Assembly: GCA_002483135.1 (NCBI GenBank)
Contig: DLHI01000026.1
Coordinates: forward strand, 62,001 to 126,000
Source: Hyphomonadaceae bacterium UBA7672
GTDB taxonomy: Bacteria; Pseudomonadota; Alphaproteobacteria; Caulobacterales; Hyphomonadaceae
Direction of reading: 5' to 3'
Length of the DNA stretch: 64,000 nt
Of the stretch, positions 36,801 through 44,875 are shown in pieces (position 1 is the stretch's first letter; every line of letters begins with the position of its first letter). The position numbers were made by a program, and so were the translations under genes. Below the pieces are notes generated by a model. That model was not told the origin of the DNA, made no database searches, and saw only the letters and a list, made by a program, of their open reading frames with translations.

Positions 36801-36952
36801 ACGACGAACACGCCGACGCCCGGAAAGGACACGATCGGGTCTTCCGATTTCGGGATCGACATCACGGACTGGATGCCCAGCCCGAACAGCATCACGAACA
36901 CGATCAGCGTGAACTGCCAGCGATCGACGAAAAAGCGCGTAAACCCCTGCAT
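33878..36952 (-). CDS. RND multidrug efflux permease (HAE1/AcrB family)
   Basis: A 1024-residue permease with 12 expected membrane segments. It begins MQGFTRFFVDRWQFTLIVFVMLFGLG, has GADAEQMERVVAIPIETALNGLEDVDEIQS in the porter domain, and GLLVDDSIVVTENIARHKRNG in TM4 with the proton-relay Asp pair. The second half repeats the layout, with GIEIKNSILLVEFANQERARG. It pumps lipophilic compounds out using proton motive force. Its adaptor gene lies 15 bases upstream in the same operon, and a TetR gene is divergent. No outer-membrane channel gene adjoins. Confidence 0.95.
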   Translation of the reverse strand: MQGFTRFFVDRWQFTLIVFVMLFGLGIQSVMSIPKSEDPIVSFPGVGVFVVLPGADAEQMERVVAIPIETALNGLEDVDEIQSTSQAGLASIGVSFIYGSDPEKKYDEVVRELNVIRASLPDGITLLRANRQNPAQTNIVQMALVSETASYRRMEAYARELRDAIERADGVQQSEIWGVPPSEVRVTPDLDKLAAYRIPLTSLTEALQREGADIPIGSVESSGRRFNVEATGPFDSLDEIRNVTLRSERTGALTVGDVATVEWTNDEQAVRTRFNGQRSLFVTARAKLGATIFNVMDNVRYQVDKFEARLPPEIKLERGFDQSQTVSKRLSTLGRDFMIAIGLVLLTLLPLGLRASLVVMVSIPASFAIGVIALDLMGYSLNQLSIAGFVIALGLLVDDSIVVTENIARHKRNGLSPRDAAIAGVDEINIAVLGCTATLLLAFLPLLNLPEAAGDFTRSLPMAVVCTIAASLFVALTIIPFLASRMLPKKHHKNVFLDVVMGAIHAVYRPILKVALAAPRLTVIAGLALFAASLTLVPKLGFSLFPENDSPYFMVEVELPQGVAIEETDKAVMFADQALAKREGFTWRFANTGRGNPQVYYNEIPSEQASNVGGIYARFDHWEAKEGTAVLEDLRAELATYPGARFNVKRFLNGPPIEAPLAVRIQGADIEVLSGIAAEFERVIASVDGVRNVTNPLSERLLDLDLAIDTEEAALRGVPAGAIDQTLRIAIGGARVASFRDPVGDAYPVVVRAPRAEHMNMNDLDALYIWTGDGAAAPLTQFADPRISSGPARISRYERERTVTITGYLEPGYLAGETAARMEEALKSIPLPAGYSSSLGGEAEAQSESFGGMGPALLIAMFGVMAVLLLEFGSFATAAVVAFVIPFGIMGGLIALYLGGESLSYTSIIGFIALIGIEIKNSILLVEFANQERARGTPLREAIEKAGEVRFLPVLLTSLTAIGGLTPLVLERSPLYSPLAMVIIGGLITSTLIARIVTPPMYLLLAPKDRKAEPAPGAVAVPAE

Positions 36953-36967
36953 CCCCCGAAGGCCCCG

Positions 36968-38008
36968 CTATTCGCCGCCGACGCGCACGGCGTCGCCGTC
37001 GCGCACCATGGAAGCGCCGCGCGTGATCACGCGGTCACCAGCCACAAGCCCCTTCAGAATGGAAACGCCCGCATCGGTGACGCCGCCGGTTTCCACCGCG
37101 CGCCGCCGCGCCTTGCCCTCGGCATCGATCACGAACACGACGCCCTGGTCGGCGCGCGCATCGATCAGCGCAATGGCGGGAATGACGAAATAGCCCGGCG
37201 CGGCATCGGTCGCGGCTTTACGCGCCGCAAGGCTGATCTCGGCAACCTCCCCCGCCCGCAGCCCCTCGACGCCTGACACGCCGACCTCGACCTCGAACGT
37301 ACCCGACATCGATCCGCGCGGCGCAATCCGCAGGATCGTGCCGGAAACGGGCGCGCGTTTTTCAATGAGCACGGATGCCGTGTCGCCCACCTTCACCTGT
37401 GCGACCTCAGCCGGCGTCAGCGACGCCCGCACAATCAGCCCCGCCCGATTCTCGCCGATGATCACCACCGGCTGGCCGGCGCTGACCGTCTGGCCCGGCT
37501 CTGCCTGGCGAGCCAGCACGACACCGCCCGAAGGCGCGATGATGGAAATCCGTTCGCGCGTGCGCTCCAAGGCAAGGCGCGCATTGTCGAGCTCGGCCTG
37601 CGAGGAGGCCCCCGCTTCGAACAGGCGGGTCACACGATCGAAATTCTGTTGCGCCGTCTGGCGGGCAAGAGCCGATTCAGCCTCGTCAGCACCCGCCGAG
37701 ATCTTGCGCAGTGTGGCGATCACCTGCCCCGCGGCGACGCGGTCTCCAGCATCGACGCTCAGCGTTTCAATCTGGCCAGGCGCCCCAAATCCGAGCGTCG
37801 CTTCCCTCTTGTAGGCGACAAGCCCGCTGGCCCTGACGCCGGAGCCGGCCCCGTCGGCGGCAATTGACAGAGCGTCAACTGCAATCGCTGCGGCGGGCGC
37901 CGGTGCGGCATCCGGGGTTTCCCCAGCTTCCCCCTGGCATGCCGCCAGTGCGGCAAGCGCCAGAAGGCCGCCGAGCCCGTTTCTGCAAGCTGACAGAGGC
38001 CCTGTCAT
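36968..38008 (-). CDS. RND efflux periplasmic adaptor (MFP/HlyD family) lipoprotein
   Basis: A 346-residue protein with a lipoprotein signal ending LAALAAC (lipidated Cys 24). The layout is typical: first half lipoyl (SGLVAYKREATLGFGAPGQIETLSVDAGDRVAAGQVIATL), alpha-helical hairpin (about 105-150), second half lipoyl (SIIAPSGGVVLARQAEPGQTVSAGQPVVII), beta barrel and membrane-proximal domain. It links the permease to an outer-membrane channel. First gene of the operon, starting 28 bases from the operator. Confidence 0.94.
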   Translation of the reverse strand: MTGPLSACRNGLGGLLALAALAACQGEAGETPDAAPAPAAAIAVDALSIAADGAGSGVRASGLVAYKREATLGFGAPGQIETLSVDAGDRVAAGQVIATLRKISAGADEAESALARQTAQQNFDRVTRLFEAGASSQAELDNARLALERTRERISIIAPSGGVVLARQAEPGQTVSAGQPVVIIGENRAGLIVRASLTPAEVAQVKVGDTASVLIEKRAPVSGTILRIAPRGSMSGTFEVEVGVSGVEGLRAGEVAEISLAARKAATDAAPGYFVIPAIALIDARADQGVVFVIDAEGKARRRAVETGGVTDAGVSILKGLVAGDRVITRGASMVRDGDAVRVGGE

Positions 38009-38036
38009 GTGCCACCTAGAGTGTGGATGGGTTATC

Positions 38037-38070
38037 TTGACAGTGTCTAGTTTTTATCAGACACCGTCAA
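38037..38070. promoter_or_regulatory. TetR operator between efflux operon and its regulator
   Basis: Two 12-bp arms, TTGACAGTGTCT (38037-38048) and AGACACCGTCAA (38059-38070), are inverted repeats matching at 11 of 12 positions, with an AT-rich 10-base spacer. Each arm contains a -35-like TTGACA or TTGACG facing one of the two divergent genes, so binding would block both promoters. Confidence 0.85.
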
Positions 38071-38087
38071 GCAGAATCGGATATGAC

Positions 38088-38693
38088 ATGACCGTGACGA
38101 AGTCTGCTACGCGCGACGACGTTCGCGCAGAAATTCTGCAAGCAAGCATTGCCCTGATGAACGAGGGCGGCCTCGGCGCCTTGTCGATGCGCGAAGTGGC
38201 GCGCCGCGCGGGCGTCAGCCATCAGGCCCCATATCACTATTTCGCGGATCGCGGCGCGATCCTGGCCGAACTGGCCGGCGAAGGCTTCGACAAGCTGACC
38301 GACTATATGGTGAGCGCAGTTGGCCTTGCGCGGGACAAGGCTTCTCGCGGCCGGGCCCTTGGCGAGGCCTATCTCCGTTTCGCGCTGAACAATCCGGAAG
38401 TCTTCCGCTTGATGTTCCGGTGCGAGATGGTGGACCTCAAAAACTATCCCGAGGCCAAGGAGCGCGCAGACCGCTGCTTCCAGTATGTGTCTGACGTGCT
38501 TGGCGCCGGACCGATCGGGGACAAGACCAGCGCGGACCTGGTGCCCGTTATCGCGGCGTGGTCAACCGCACACGGCCTCGCGACGCTGATGCTGGAAGGC
38601 AAGCTTGGCGAGGCGTTCGGTGAAACCCTGGACCAGCGCGAAGAAGCGGCGCGAAAGATTCTCGCCTACACATCTGAGAAAATGTCGAAGTAG
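38088..38693 (+). CDS. TetR/AcrR-family transcriptional repressor
   Basis: A 201-residue regulator. The N-terminal helix-turn-helix is SMREVARRAGVSHQAPYHYFADRGAILAELAGEGF; the ligand domain (FRLMFRCEMVDLKNYPEAKERADRCFQYV) resembles the TetR C-terminal WHG type. ATG 38088 is used because the domain starts shortly after; the frame is open up to 38007. It very likely represses the divergent RND operon and itself through the palindrome at 38037-38070, released by a pump substrate. Its stop is 6 bases from the convergent SDR gene. Confidence 0.93.
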   Translation: MTVTKSATRDDVRAEILQASIALMNEGGLGALSMREVARRAGVSHQAPYHYFADRGAILAELAGEGFDKLTDYMVSAVGLARDKASRGRALGEAYLRFALNNPEVFRLMFRCEMVDLKNYPEAKERADRCFQYVSDVLGAGPIGDKTSADLVPVIAAWSTAHGLATLMLEGKLGEAFGETLDQREEAARKILAYTSEKMSK

Positions 38694-38699
38694 GCGCAG

Positions 38700-39425
38700 T
38701 CAGCACCACGCGCCGGAGATCGAGATCACCTGCCCAGACACGAAACCGCTGCGACCCATCACCAGCAGCTCGACCAGGGCCGCGACTTCGTCAGCCTCGC
38801 CCAGCCGTCCCATCGGCACGCGCGCCAGGAGCTTCGGCCCCTTCACGGGATCGGCGAGCAGCGCTTTCGGATAATACGTCTCGGTCTGGATGAAGTTGGG
38901 CGCGACGGCATTCACCGAAATCCCGTCCGCCGCCACTTCGAGCGCGAGAGACCGCACGACGCCGTTCACCGCGGCACGCGCCGCCGCGTAGGCGCCAAAT
39001 CCCGGAATGCCGCCAATATGGCCTGACGACGTGCCGAACACGATGCGGCCGGATTTCTGCGGACGCATCACCTTCACCGCCGCGCCGGCAAAAGCGATCG
39101 CTTCAGCCGCCAGCCGCTGAAAGTACGGCATCAGCGCCTCGACGGTAAGATCCTCGGCGTTCAGGCGCGGCGCAGGCATGGCGGGCGAGATCACGATGCC
39201 ATCAAGCCTGCCGCCGAACTGAGCAACCGCCTTGGCGACGATTTCGCCCGGCGCCCCCCAACCGACCACGTTCACGCCATCGTCGACGCCATCGCCCGCA
39301 ATGGTTGGATCGCAGCCAATGATAGTGGCGCCGCCGGCCTGCAGCCGCCGCGCGATCACCGGATTGGCGAAGCCCTTGAGGTCAGTGATAAGCACGTTCG
39401 GCAAGGCGACACCCGTCTGCTGCAC
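38700..39425 (-). CDS. Atypical SDR with Ser-Tyr-Arg triad, halohydrin-dehalogenase-like
   Basis: A 241-residue SDR-fold protein without the Gly-rich cofactor loop: the N-terminus reads VLITDLKGFANPVIARRL. The catalytic region is S133 (GTSSGH), Y146 and R150 (AYAAAR), that is S-x12-Y-x3-R, with Arg where SDRs have Lys. Halohydrin dehalogenases use exactly Ser-Tyr-Arg and have T-x4-F-x-G in place of the cofactor loop; here T14-x4-F19-x-N21 is close but ends in Asn. VAPNFIQTETYYP and GQVISISGAWC also align with that family's layout. If right, it would open or close epoxides with halide or azide and use no NAD. Otherwise an inactive or divergent SDR. Confidence 0.7.
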   Translation of the reverse strand: MQQTGVALPNVLITDLKGFANPVIARRLQAGGATIIGCDPTIAGDGVDDGVNVVGWGAPGEIVAKAVAQFGGRLDGIVISPAMPAPRLNAEDLTVEALMPYFQRLAAEAIAFAGAAVKVMRPQKSGRIVFGTSSGHIGGIPGFGAYAAARAAVNGVVRSLALEVAADGISVNAVAPNFIQTETYYPKALLADPVKGPKLLARVPMGRLGEADEVAALVELLVMGRSGFVSGQVISISGAWC

Positions 39426-39508
39426 CGTACGGCTGCATCATGCGAGCCCGGCATTGCGGCCGAGTATTGCCAGTCCTGTGCGAATGGGAAGAGCCGCGTG
39501 CGAAAGGA

Positions 39509-41800
39509 TCAGGCCGCGCGGTCGCTGGCGACCTTGTGACCCTTCATCAGGCCGACGAACTTGGTCGCCAGCTCGCGCGCATCGATCGGCTTCGAAACAT
39601 AGTCATCCATGCCGAGCGCGAGAAATTTCTCACGATCACCCGACATGGCGTCTGCCGTCAGGGCGATGACAGGGATGTCTTTCCAGGTTTCGCCGCTGGC
39701 GCGTATGCGGCGGATGGTTTCCTTACCGTCCATCACAGGCATGTGGACATCCAGCAGCACGATGTCGAACGGCTGTTCGGCCAGGCGCTCCAGCGCCTCG
39801 ACGCCATTGGTTGCTTCCACGATCTTCGGCGCCATCTGCGTCATGAAAAGTCTCACGACCTGCCGGTTGACCGCGTTGTCGTCCACCAGCAGTACGCGCC
39901 TGCCCATAACCTGAGCCGGCGCAGGCGCAGGTACTGTCGGCTCTGCATTGTCTTCAGGCGGCGCGGCGGTGCGCACGGATTTTTCCGCCAGGAAGGTCAG
40001 CCTGAAGGTCGAACCTTCGCCAAGCCGGCTTTCGACAGTCACATCGCCGCCCATCAGGCGGGCAAGCTGGCGCGTGATGGCAAGGCCAAGGCCGGTTCCG
40101 CCAAAGCGGCGCGTGATCGATGCATCGGCCTGCGTGAAGGCGCCGAACAGGCGCTGCACGGTGTTTTCGTCCATGCCGATGCCGGTGTCGGTCACGTCGA
40201 TCTTCACGCGATAGCTGCCATCGGGCAAAGACTCTGCACCCACACGTATGGCGACGCCGCCCTGCTCGGTGAACTTGATCGCATTGGAAAGCAGGTTGCC
40301 GATGCACTGGCGCACCCGAACAGGATCGTACCGCGTCGACCGCGGCAGGTCGGGATCAATGTCGAGCGTGACATCGAGACCGATCTCGTTCGCGCGCGAA
40401 AGGAAAAGCTGGCGCACGCGATCGACCGTCAACGCCAGATCGCCGTCGATCCGCGCAATCTCGAGCTTGCCGGCTTCGATCTTGGAAATGTCGAGCACGT
40501 CGTTCAGCAGCGCCATCAGTGTCTGGCCGGATTCGGTGATGACCTTCACGCGATCGAGCTGTTCCTCGCTCAGCGCCTCGCCGGCCAGCACCTGCGCCAT
40601 GCCGAGGATGCCGTTGAGAGGCGTGCGAATCTCGTGGCTCATGGAGGCCAGGAAGTTCGACTTCGCAACGGTCGCCGCCTCGGCCTGCTGCTTGGCTTCG
40701 ATAAGGGCGAGTTCCTGCTGCTTGCGCGCGTCGATGTCCAGCATCAGACCGACGGCGCGGACGTTCTCTCCGGCGGCGTTGCGCTGCACACGCGTGAACA
40801 GGCGCACCCACCTGCCTTTGCCGTCGGGCGTCCAGATGCGCGTGTCCATGCTCTCGACATCGTTGGAGGCAAGACAGCGCTCCCAACTCCTGCGAACTGC
40901 GGCCTGCTGGTCGTCCGTGTAGATGCCGAACGGATTGAGCGCCTGCCGCGCCATCGCCTCTGGCCCGGCGAGCGTCTTGAACTGTTCCGACGACCAGCGG
41001 TCGCCCGACTTGAGATCGATCTCGTAAACGCCCGCATTGGCCGCCGCCATCGCAAGCTCCAGGCGCCCCGACATCAGGTCGGCGTTGTCGCGAGCCTTCG
41101 CAAGCTCTGTGATGTCATGGGCAAGGCCAAACATCTCGTAGAGCCCCGAGGCCAGCTGACGTCCGGAGCGGTAGAAGACGCGCAGCGTGTGCCAATGGCC
41201 GTCATTGCCGCGCACGCGCATATCTGTAACCGCCGATCCGCCCGTCGTCGTCAGGCGCTCGCGGATTTCGTCTTCCTTCGCGATATCGTCGGGATGCTGG
41301 TACTTGCGCAGCACTTCGAGCGGCACCGGCGCCGTCACATTCATGTAGCCGAGCGAGACCTCGCCGCCGAACGCGTACACCTTTGTGTCGGGATCATAGC
41401 GCCAGTCGGAGACCTGCGCGTCGGCCATCAGGCGGTGGCGCGCCGCGCGTGCGCCGATCAGCGTGGAGATCGCGAGCCATTCCGCTGTCACATCAACAAG
41501 GCGGATCACGTCGCGCCCGGGCGAGACAGTCGTGCGGTCAACGCGTATCCACGTATCCGCGCTGTCGGAGGCGAGCCGGAAACAGTTTGCGCCGGTCGAG
41601 CGCGATTCATCGCTCGACAGGCCGCGCAGCAGTTCGAGCACCTCGACCCCGACGAGAAACTGAGCCGGCCGCTGCAGGCGCGCGGCAAAGGCGGCGTTCA
41701 CTTCCACGACCCGATCCCGTGAATCGACGACGCAGCACGGGATGGCGGCAAGCACCGCCACCGCCACGTCCGGCGAGTTCAAGAGGGAGGCAGGCGGCAT
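39509..41800 (-). CDS. Hybrid sensor histidine kinase with PAS domains and receiver
   Basis: A 763-residue soluble protein without membrane segments. Three PAS-like modules (about 10-115, 120-235 and 245-360) sense a cytoplasmic signal. HisKA follows with phospho-His 389 in SMSHEIRTPLNG, then the ATPase with DPVRVRQCIGNLLSNAIKF, DTGIGMDE and GGTGLGLAITRQ. A C-terminal receiver has D684 in VLLDVHMPVMDG and K737 in VSKPID. No phosphotransfer protein or output regulator adjoins. The single-domain receiver at 7.2 kb is a possible but unproven partner. Confidence 0.93.
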   Translation of the reverse strand: MPPASLLNSPDVAVAVLAAIPCCVVDSRDRVVEVNAAFAARLQRPAQFLVGVEVLELLRGLSSDESRSTGANCFRLASDSADTWIRVDRTTVSPGRDVIRLVDVTAEWLAISTLIGARAARHRLMADAQVSDWRYDPDTKVYAFGGEVSLGYMNVTAPVPLEVLRKYQHPDDIAKEDEIRERLTTTGGSAVTDMRVRGNDGHWHTLRVFYRSGRQLASGLYEMFGLAHDITELAKARDNADLMSGRLELAMAAANAGVYEIDLKSGDRWSSEQFKTLAGPEAMARQALNPFGIYTDDQQAAVRRSWERCLASNDVESMDTRIWTPDGKGRWVRLFTRVQRNAAGENVRAVGLMLDIDARKQQELALIEAKQQAEAATVAKSNFLASMSHEIRTPLNGILGMAQVLAGEALSEEQLDRVKVITESGQTLMALLNDVLDISKIEAGKLEIARIDGDLALTVDRVRQLFLSRANEIGLDVTLDIDPDLPRSTRYDPVRVRQCIGNLLSNAIKFTEQGGVAIRVGAESLPDGSYRVKIDVTDTGIGMDENTVQRLFGAFTQADASITRRFGGTGLGLAITRQLARLMGGDVTVESRLGEGSTFRLTFLAEKSVRTAAPPEDNAEPTVPAPAPAQVMGRRVLLVDDNAVNRQVVRLFMTQMAPKIVEATNGVEALERLAEQPFDIVLLDVHMPVMDGKETIRRIRASGETWKDIPVIALTADAMSGDREKFLALGMDDYVSKPIDARELATKFVGLMKGHKVASDRAA

Positions 41801-41898
41801 GAATCAAACGACCGGAAAAATTTACCAACGGCGGCCACGCTACTCCCAATTGGTTTAGCGACGGTTCAACCGGACCGTTGGGCAGGCTTTCCGTTTCA

Positions 41899-42819
41899 TT
41901 AACCCATGATGCGAAGGCTTTCGGAAACCGCGCGTGCGCCTGGCGTGTCCAGGGCGCCCTCCTCGCCGAAACGCTTGATAGCGAGCCGCCACAGCCATTT
42001 CGCGTGGCTCTGGCGCCCGGCGGCGGCGGCGTGGTCGCCTGCGAGGCCGGTGAGTTCCGCCAACGCAAGACCTTTGGCCGTCTCACGACCCGCTTCAAGT
42101 AGGCGTTCAGCTTCAGCCAGCTGTCCGGCCTTCAGCGCGGAACGGATCGCCGCGTGCGGGTCTGGCGCAGCAGCTGCGACGGCGGATGCGGTCACGGCGG
42201 GAATGGCGGGCGGAGGTTCCGCGGCGACGGGGATGGGAGCTAGCGAAGCCGTCGACGGAAAAGCCGCCGAAGCGGGAGCAGCGGGCGGAGGAGCAGCGGG
42301 TTCGGGCGCGGCGGCAGTCGCAACGGCCTTGACCGGTTGAGGAGGAGCGACCGCAACCGGAGGCGTTGATGGCGGTTGCGGCGTCGGCGCGACTGCCGCT
42401 GGCTGGGCAGGCGGCGGCACAGGCGCGGGCTGCACCGGCGCTTGCGTCGCGACCGGTTCTGCCGCCACTGGCGCCACTGGCATGGGCGCCGCCGGTGCGG
42501 GAATATCGCCGGAGCGCCAATCGCGATCGGCGGCGCGACCGGCTTCGGCATAGTAAGCTTCCGCCTCTCCCAGATGAGCGGCGCGCCTGGCCTCGCGCGC
42601 CTCGATCTCGCGACGGCGGTTAGGGCGGGGATGCACGGCGCTGACAAGGAAGACGACGCCGGCCGCTACGCCCAGTGCGCCAGCCACGAGCATCCAGGGC
42701 GGACCGCCCGGACCCGGCGGAAACAGCGCGCCAAGGTCTGCGCGATTCATCCAGAGAAGATAGCCGCCGCCCGCGCCAGCCAGTGCGCCAAGGACAAATT
42801 GGAGTATCCGCACCAACAT
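41899..42819 (-). CDS. Membrane-anchored Pro/Ala-rich protein of unknown function
   Basis: A 306-residue protein. Two membrane segments lie at about 5-22 (ILQFVLGALAGAGGGYLLW) and 42-62 (MLVAGALGVAAGVVFLVSAV), then a charged helix (RRREIEAREARRAAHLGEAEAYYAEAGRAADRDWR). About 110 residues of Pro/Ala/Val-rich linker follow, then a C-terminal helical module (AIRSALKAGQLAEAERLLEAGRETAKGLALAELTGLAGDHAAAAGRQSHAKWLWRLAIKRFGE) that looks like a TPR-type pair. The linker suggests a tether across a compartment. GGGATGA precedes ATG 42819. Family not recognised. Confidence 0.7.
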   Translation of the reverse strand: MLVRILQFVLGALAGAGGGYLLWMNRADLGALFPPGPGGPPWMLVAGALGVAAGVVFLVSAVHPRPNRRREIEAREARRAAHLGEAEAYYAEAGRAADRDWRSGDIPAPAAPMPVAPVAAEPVATQAPVQPAPVPPPAQPAAVAPTPQPPSTPPVAVAPPQPVKAVATAAAPEPAAPPPAAPASAAFPSTASLAPIPVAAEPPPAIPAVTASAVAAAAPDPHAAIRSALKAGQLAEAERLLEAGRETAKGLALAELTGLAGDHAAAAGRQSHAKWLWRLAIKRFGEEGALDTPGARAVSESLRIMG

Positions 42820-43177
42820 CACGTCATCCCAGACCACACACGCCACGCCCCGCACAAGGCGCGGCGCCGCATGACTATCACCGCGCGGACCTGCGCCGGC
42901 CACCCTTAGCCAAATCCCGACCGTTCCGAAACCTCGCATCCCGCATGCTGCAGGGGAAGTCGCTGTACCACGGGTACAGTTGGAACGGGCGCGCTCTGCA
43001 CCAATGCAGAACCAGACCGCAATGAACGTGGCAACTGGCTGAAATCACTGGCGAAACGAATTCAGCAGCAGCTGCACCATGCGTCTCCTATCGAAGCTGA
43101 CCTTCCGACCGTATCTACCCATCACCGGCGCATGAGACGCCGGGCAAGAAGACTGAAAAACAAGAAAGGTCCTCCCC
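42820..43177. promoter_or_regulatory. 358-base divergent regulatory region with two palindromes
   Basis: No gene is seen. CTGTACC-acg-GGTACAG (42963-42979) and TCTGCA-ccaa-TGCAGA (42995-43010) are perfect inverted repeats 15 bases apart, between the leftward membrane-protein gene and the rightward small peptide and TPR genes. They look like protein-binding sites. No promoter boxes are clear. Confidence 0.5.
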
Positions 43178-43303
43178 ATGTCAGAGTTCCTCCAACGCCA
43201 ACTCGCCAATGTCGCGCTGGCCATCGAACTCACGGCGCTGGGCGCTGTGGTGATCGTCATGGTCAGCTTCTCGCTCGGGGCGCCGGCGACACTCGCCGCC
43301 TGA
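43178..43303 (+). CDS. Candidate 41-residue membrane peptide
   Basis: ATG 43178 opens a 41-codon frame ending TGA 43301-43303. The peptide reads MSEFLQRQLANVALAIELTA followed by LGAVVIVMVSFSLGAPATLAA; residues about 10-33 form one hydrophobic helix. AAAGG lies 10 bases upstream. Codon choice (GCC, CTC, GTC, GAG) matches the real genes around it. It lies 125 bases before the TPR gene. Not recognised; translation would need to be shown. Confidence 0.45.
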   Translation: MSEFLQRQLANVALAIELTALGAVVIVMVSFSLGAPATLAA

Positions 43304-43428
43304 ATCGAAGCCGAGCCGGACGTGTTGGGGCGCAGGCATGCCCATCGGCGTGCCTGCGTCACGACAATCCCCGCACGACGATCGCCGCACAGCGATCGCA
43401 GTACAACGACCCCGGAAGGATACGTTCC

Positions 43429-44763
43429 ATGCCTGACGACATTTACGGTTGCGCGGTCTCCACGCGCTCGCACGAAGCGCTGCAGCACTTCAACACCGCC
43501 CTGCCCCTGATCCGCACCTTTCACGGCGATCCGATTGCCCCGCTTGATCGCAGCCTCGAAGCCGATCCGCAATTCGGGCTGGCGTGGATCACCCGCGCCA
43601 TCCTGCTGGCGCAGACCACGGACCGGCTCTATCTCGATGAGGTGAGGCGTTCGCTGCGGGCGGCCGAATCCTGCGACCTCGACACGCGCGAGCGTGCACA
43701 CTTCGCCGCCGCGCTTGCCTGGGCGCAGGGACGCCTGCATGAATCGACCACGGCATTCGGCCGGATCGCCCAGGAAACGCCGCGCGACCTGCTGGCGCTA
43801 CAGAACGGCCATGGCGGCTGCTTCTTCACGGGCCGTCAGTTCGAGCTTCGCGACTGGCCGCTGCAGGCAATGCGCGCCTTCACCGAGGGCGATGAAGGAC
43901 GACACGCGGTGCTGGGCATGGCGGCGTTCGGCCTTGAGGAGTGCGGCGATTATGCCCGCGCCTTCGATCTGGGCGCTGAAGCCGTCAAGCTGGAGCAGAC
44001 GGATGCGTGGGCCGTGCATGCGGTCGCCCACGTTCATGAGATGCGCGGCGACATCGGCGCAGGTCAGGCATGGCTAACAGCCACATCGCCCGGCTGGGCC
44101 GAGGATTGTGGTTTTGCCTACCACAACTGGTGGCACCTTGCTCTCCTGCACATCGATGCGCAGGACCATGACAAGGCGCTCGCCCTTTATGACCAGCGCA
44201 TCCGGCCCGATGCAACGACACAGATCGTGCTGGAAATGCTCGACGCATCCGCCCTGCTCTGGCGGCTTCACCTGGAGGGCGTGGAAGTCGGCGATCGCTT
44301 CAGCCGCCTTGCCGATGTCTGGCTGCAGAAGACTGCCGGCCATTACGCCTTCAACGACCTGCACGCCGTCATGGCGCTGGCGGGCGCCGGACGGCTGAAG
44401 GAAGCGGAAACCGTGCGCGCCTCCATGCGCCGCAGCCTCGACGCAGGCGGCGACAACGAGGCGATGACCGCCGATGTCGGCCTGCCGCTGGTGGATGCGT
44501 TCATCGCATTTGCGGCTGGCCGCAATGCCGACGCGCTGGACCTCATTCTGCGCGTGCGCGGCATAGCCCAGCGCTTTGGCGGCAGCCATGCACAGCGCGA
44601 CGTGCTGTCGCTGACAGCAGTAACGGCGGCGATACGCGGCGGGTTCAGGGCGACTGCGGAGGCGCTTGCCGCCGAAAGGCTGACGCACAAGCCGCAAAGT
44701 CCGTGGGCGCAGCGCCTCTGGCGCGAGGCTGGCCGCAGCGGCGTCGCTCAGGCCGCAGAATGA
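43429..44763 (+). CDS. Tetratricopeptide-repeat protein (TTC38-like)
   Basis: A 444-residue soluble protein of stacked helices. It starts MPDDIYGCAVSTRSHEALQHFNTALPLIRTFHGDPIAPLDRSLEADPQFGLAWITRAILLAQT, and contains VHAVAHVHEMRGDIGAGQAWL and CGFAYHNWWHLALLHIDAQDHDKALALYDQRI. The YHNWWHLALLHID and HAVAHVHEMRG segments are hallmarks of the TTC38 family, whose function is unknown. GGAAGGA precedes ATG 43429. No catalytic motif is seen. It is followed by a terminator shared with the tad-like operon. Confidence 0.85.
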   Translation: MPDDIYGCAVSTRSHEALQHFNTALPLIRTFHGDPIAPLDRSLEADPQFGLAWITRAILLAQTTDRLYLDEVRRSLRAAESCDLDTRERAHFAAALAWAQGRLHESTTAFGRIAQETPRDLLALQNGHGGCFFTGRQFELRDWPLQAMRAFTEGDEGRHAVLGMAAFGLEECGDYARAFDLGAEAVKLEQTDAWAVHAVAHVHEMRGDIGAGQAWLTATSPGWAEDCGFAYHNWWHLALLHIDAQDHDKALALYDQRIRPDATTQIVLEMLDASALLWRLHLEGVEVGDRFSRLADVWLQKTAGHYAFNDLHAVMALAGAGRLKEAETVRASMRRSLDAGGDNEAMTADVGLPLVDAFIAFAAGRNADALDLILRVRGIAQRFGGSHAQRDVLSLTAVTAAIRGGFRATAEALAAERLTHKPQSPWAQRLWREAGRSGVAQAAE

Positions 44764-44824
44764 GACGAGGCGACATGTAGCGGGACGCGAGATTCTGCAA
44801 CGCCCATCGCGGGGGCTCAACAAC

Positions 44825-44866
44825 TGCCGGACGCGAGAGGTCTTGTCTGACCTGCTGCGTCCGGCA
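44825..44866. terminator. Nested hairpin between convergent TPR and tad-like genes
   Basis: Outer stem TGCCGGACGC/GCGTCCGGCA (10 bp, perfect) with an inner AGGTC/GACCT stem, followed by ATTTCTTTCCT on the plus strand. Ten bases before the stop of the minus-strand gene. Likely bidirectional but with a weak T-tract. Confidence 0.7.
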
Positions 44867-44875
44867 ATTTCTTTC

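Noticed and set aside
34415..37276. A 953-codon plus-strand open frame
   Set aside because: It is antisense to the RND permease and adaptor. Its protein is rich in His/Arg/Gly/Asp low-complexity text with no family motif, as expected opposite a GC-rich gene.
39440..41722. A 760-codon plus-strand open frame
   Set aside because: Exactly antisense to the hybrid kinase, which has all catalytic motifs in order.
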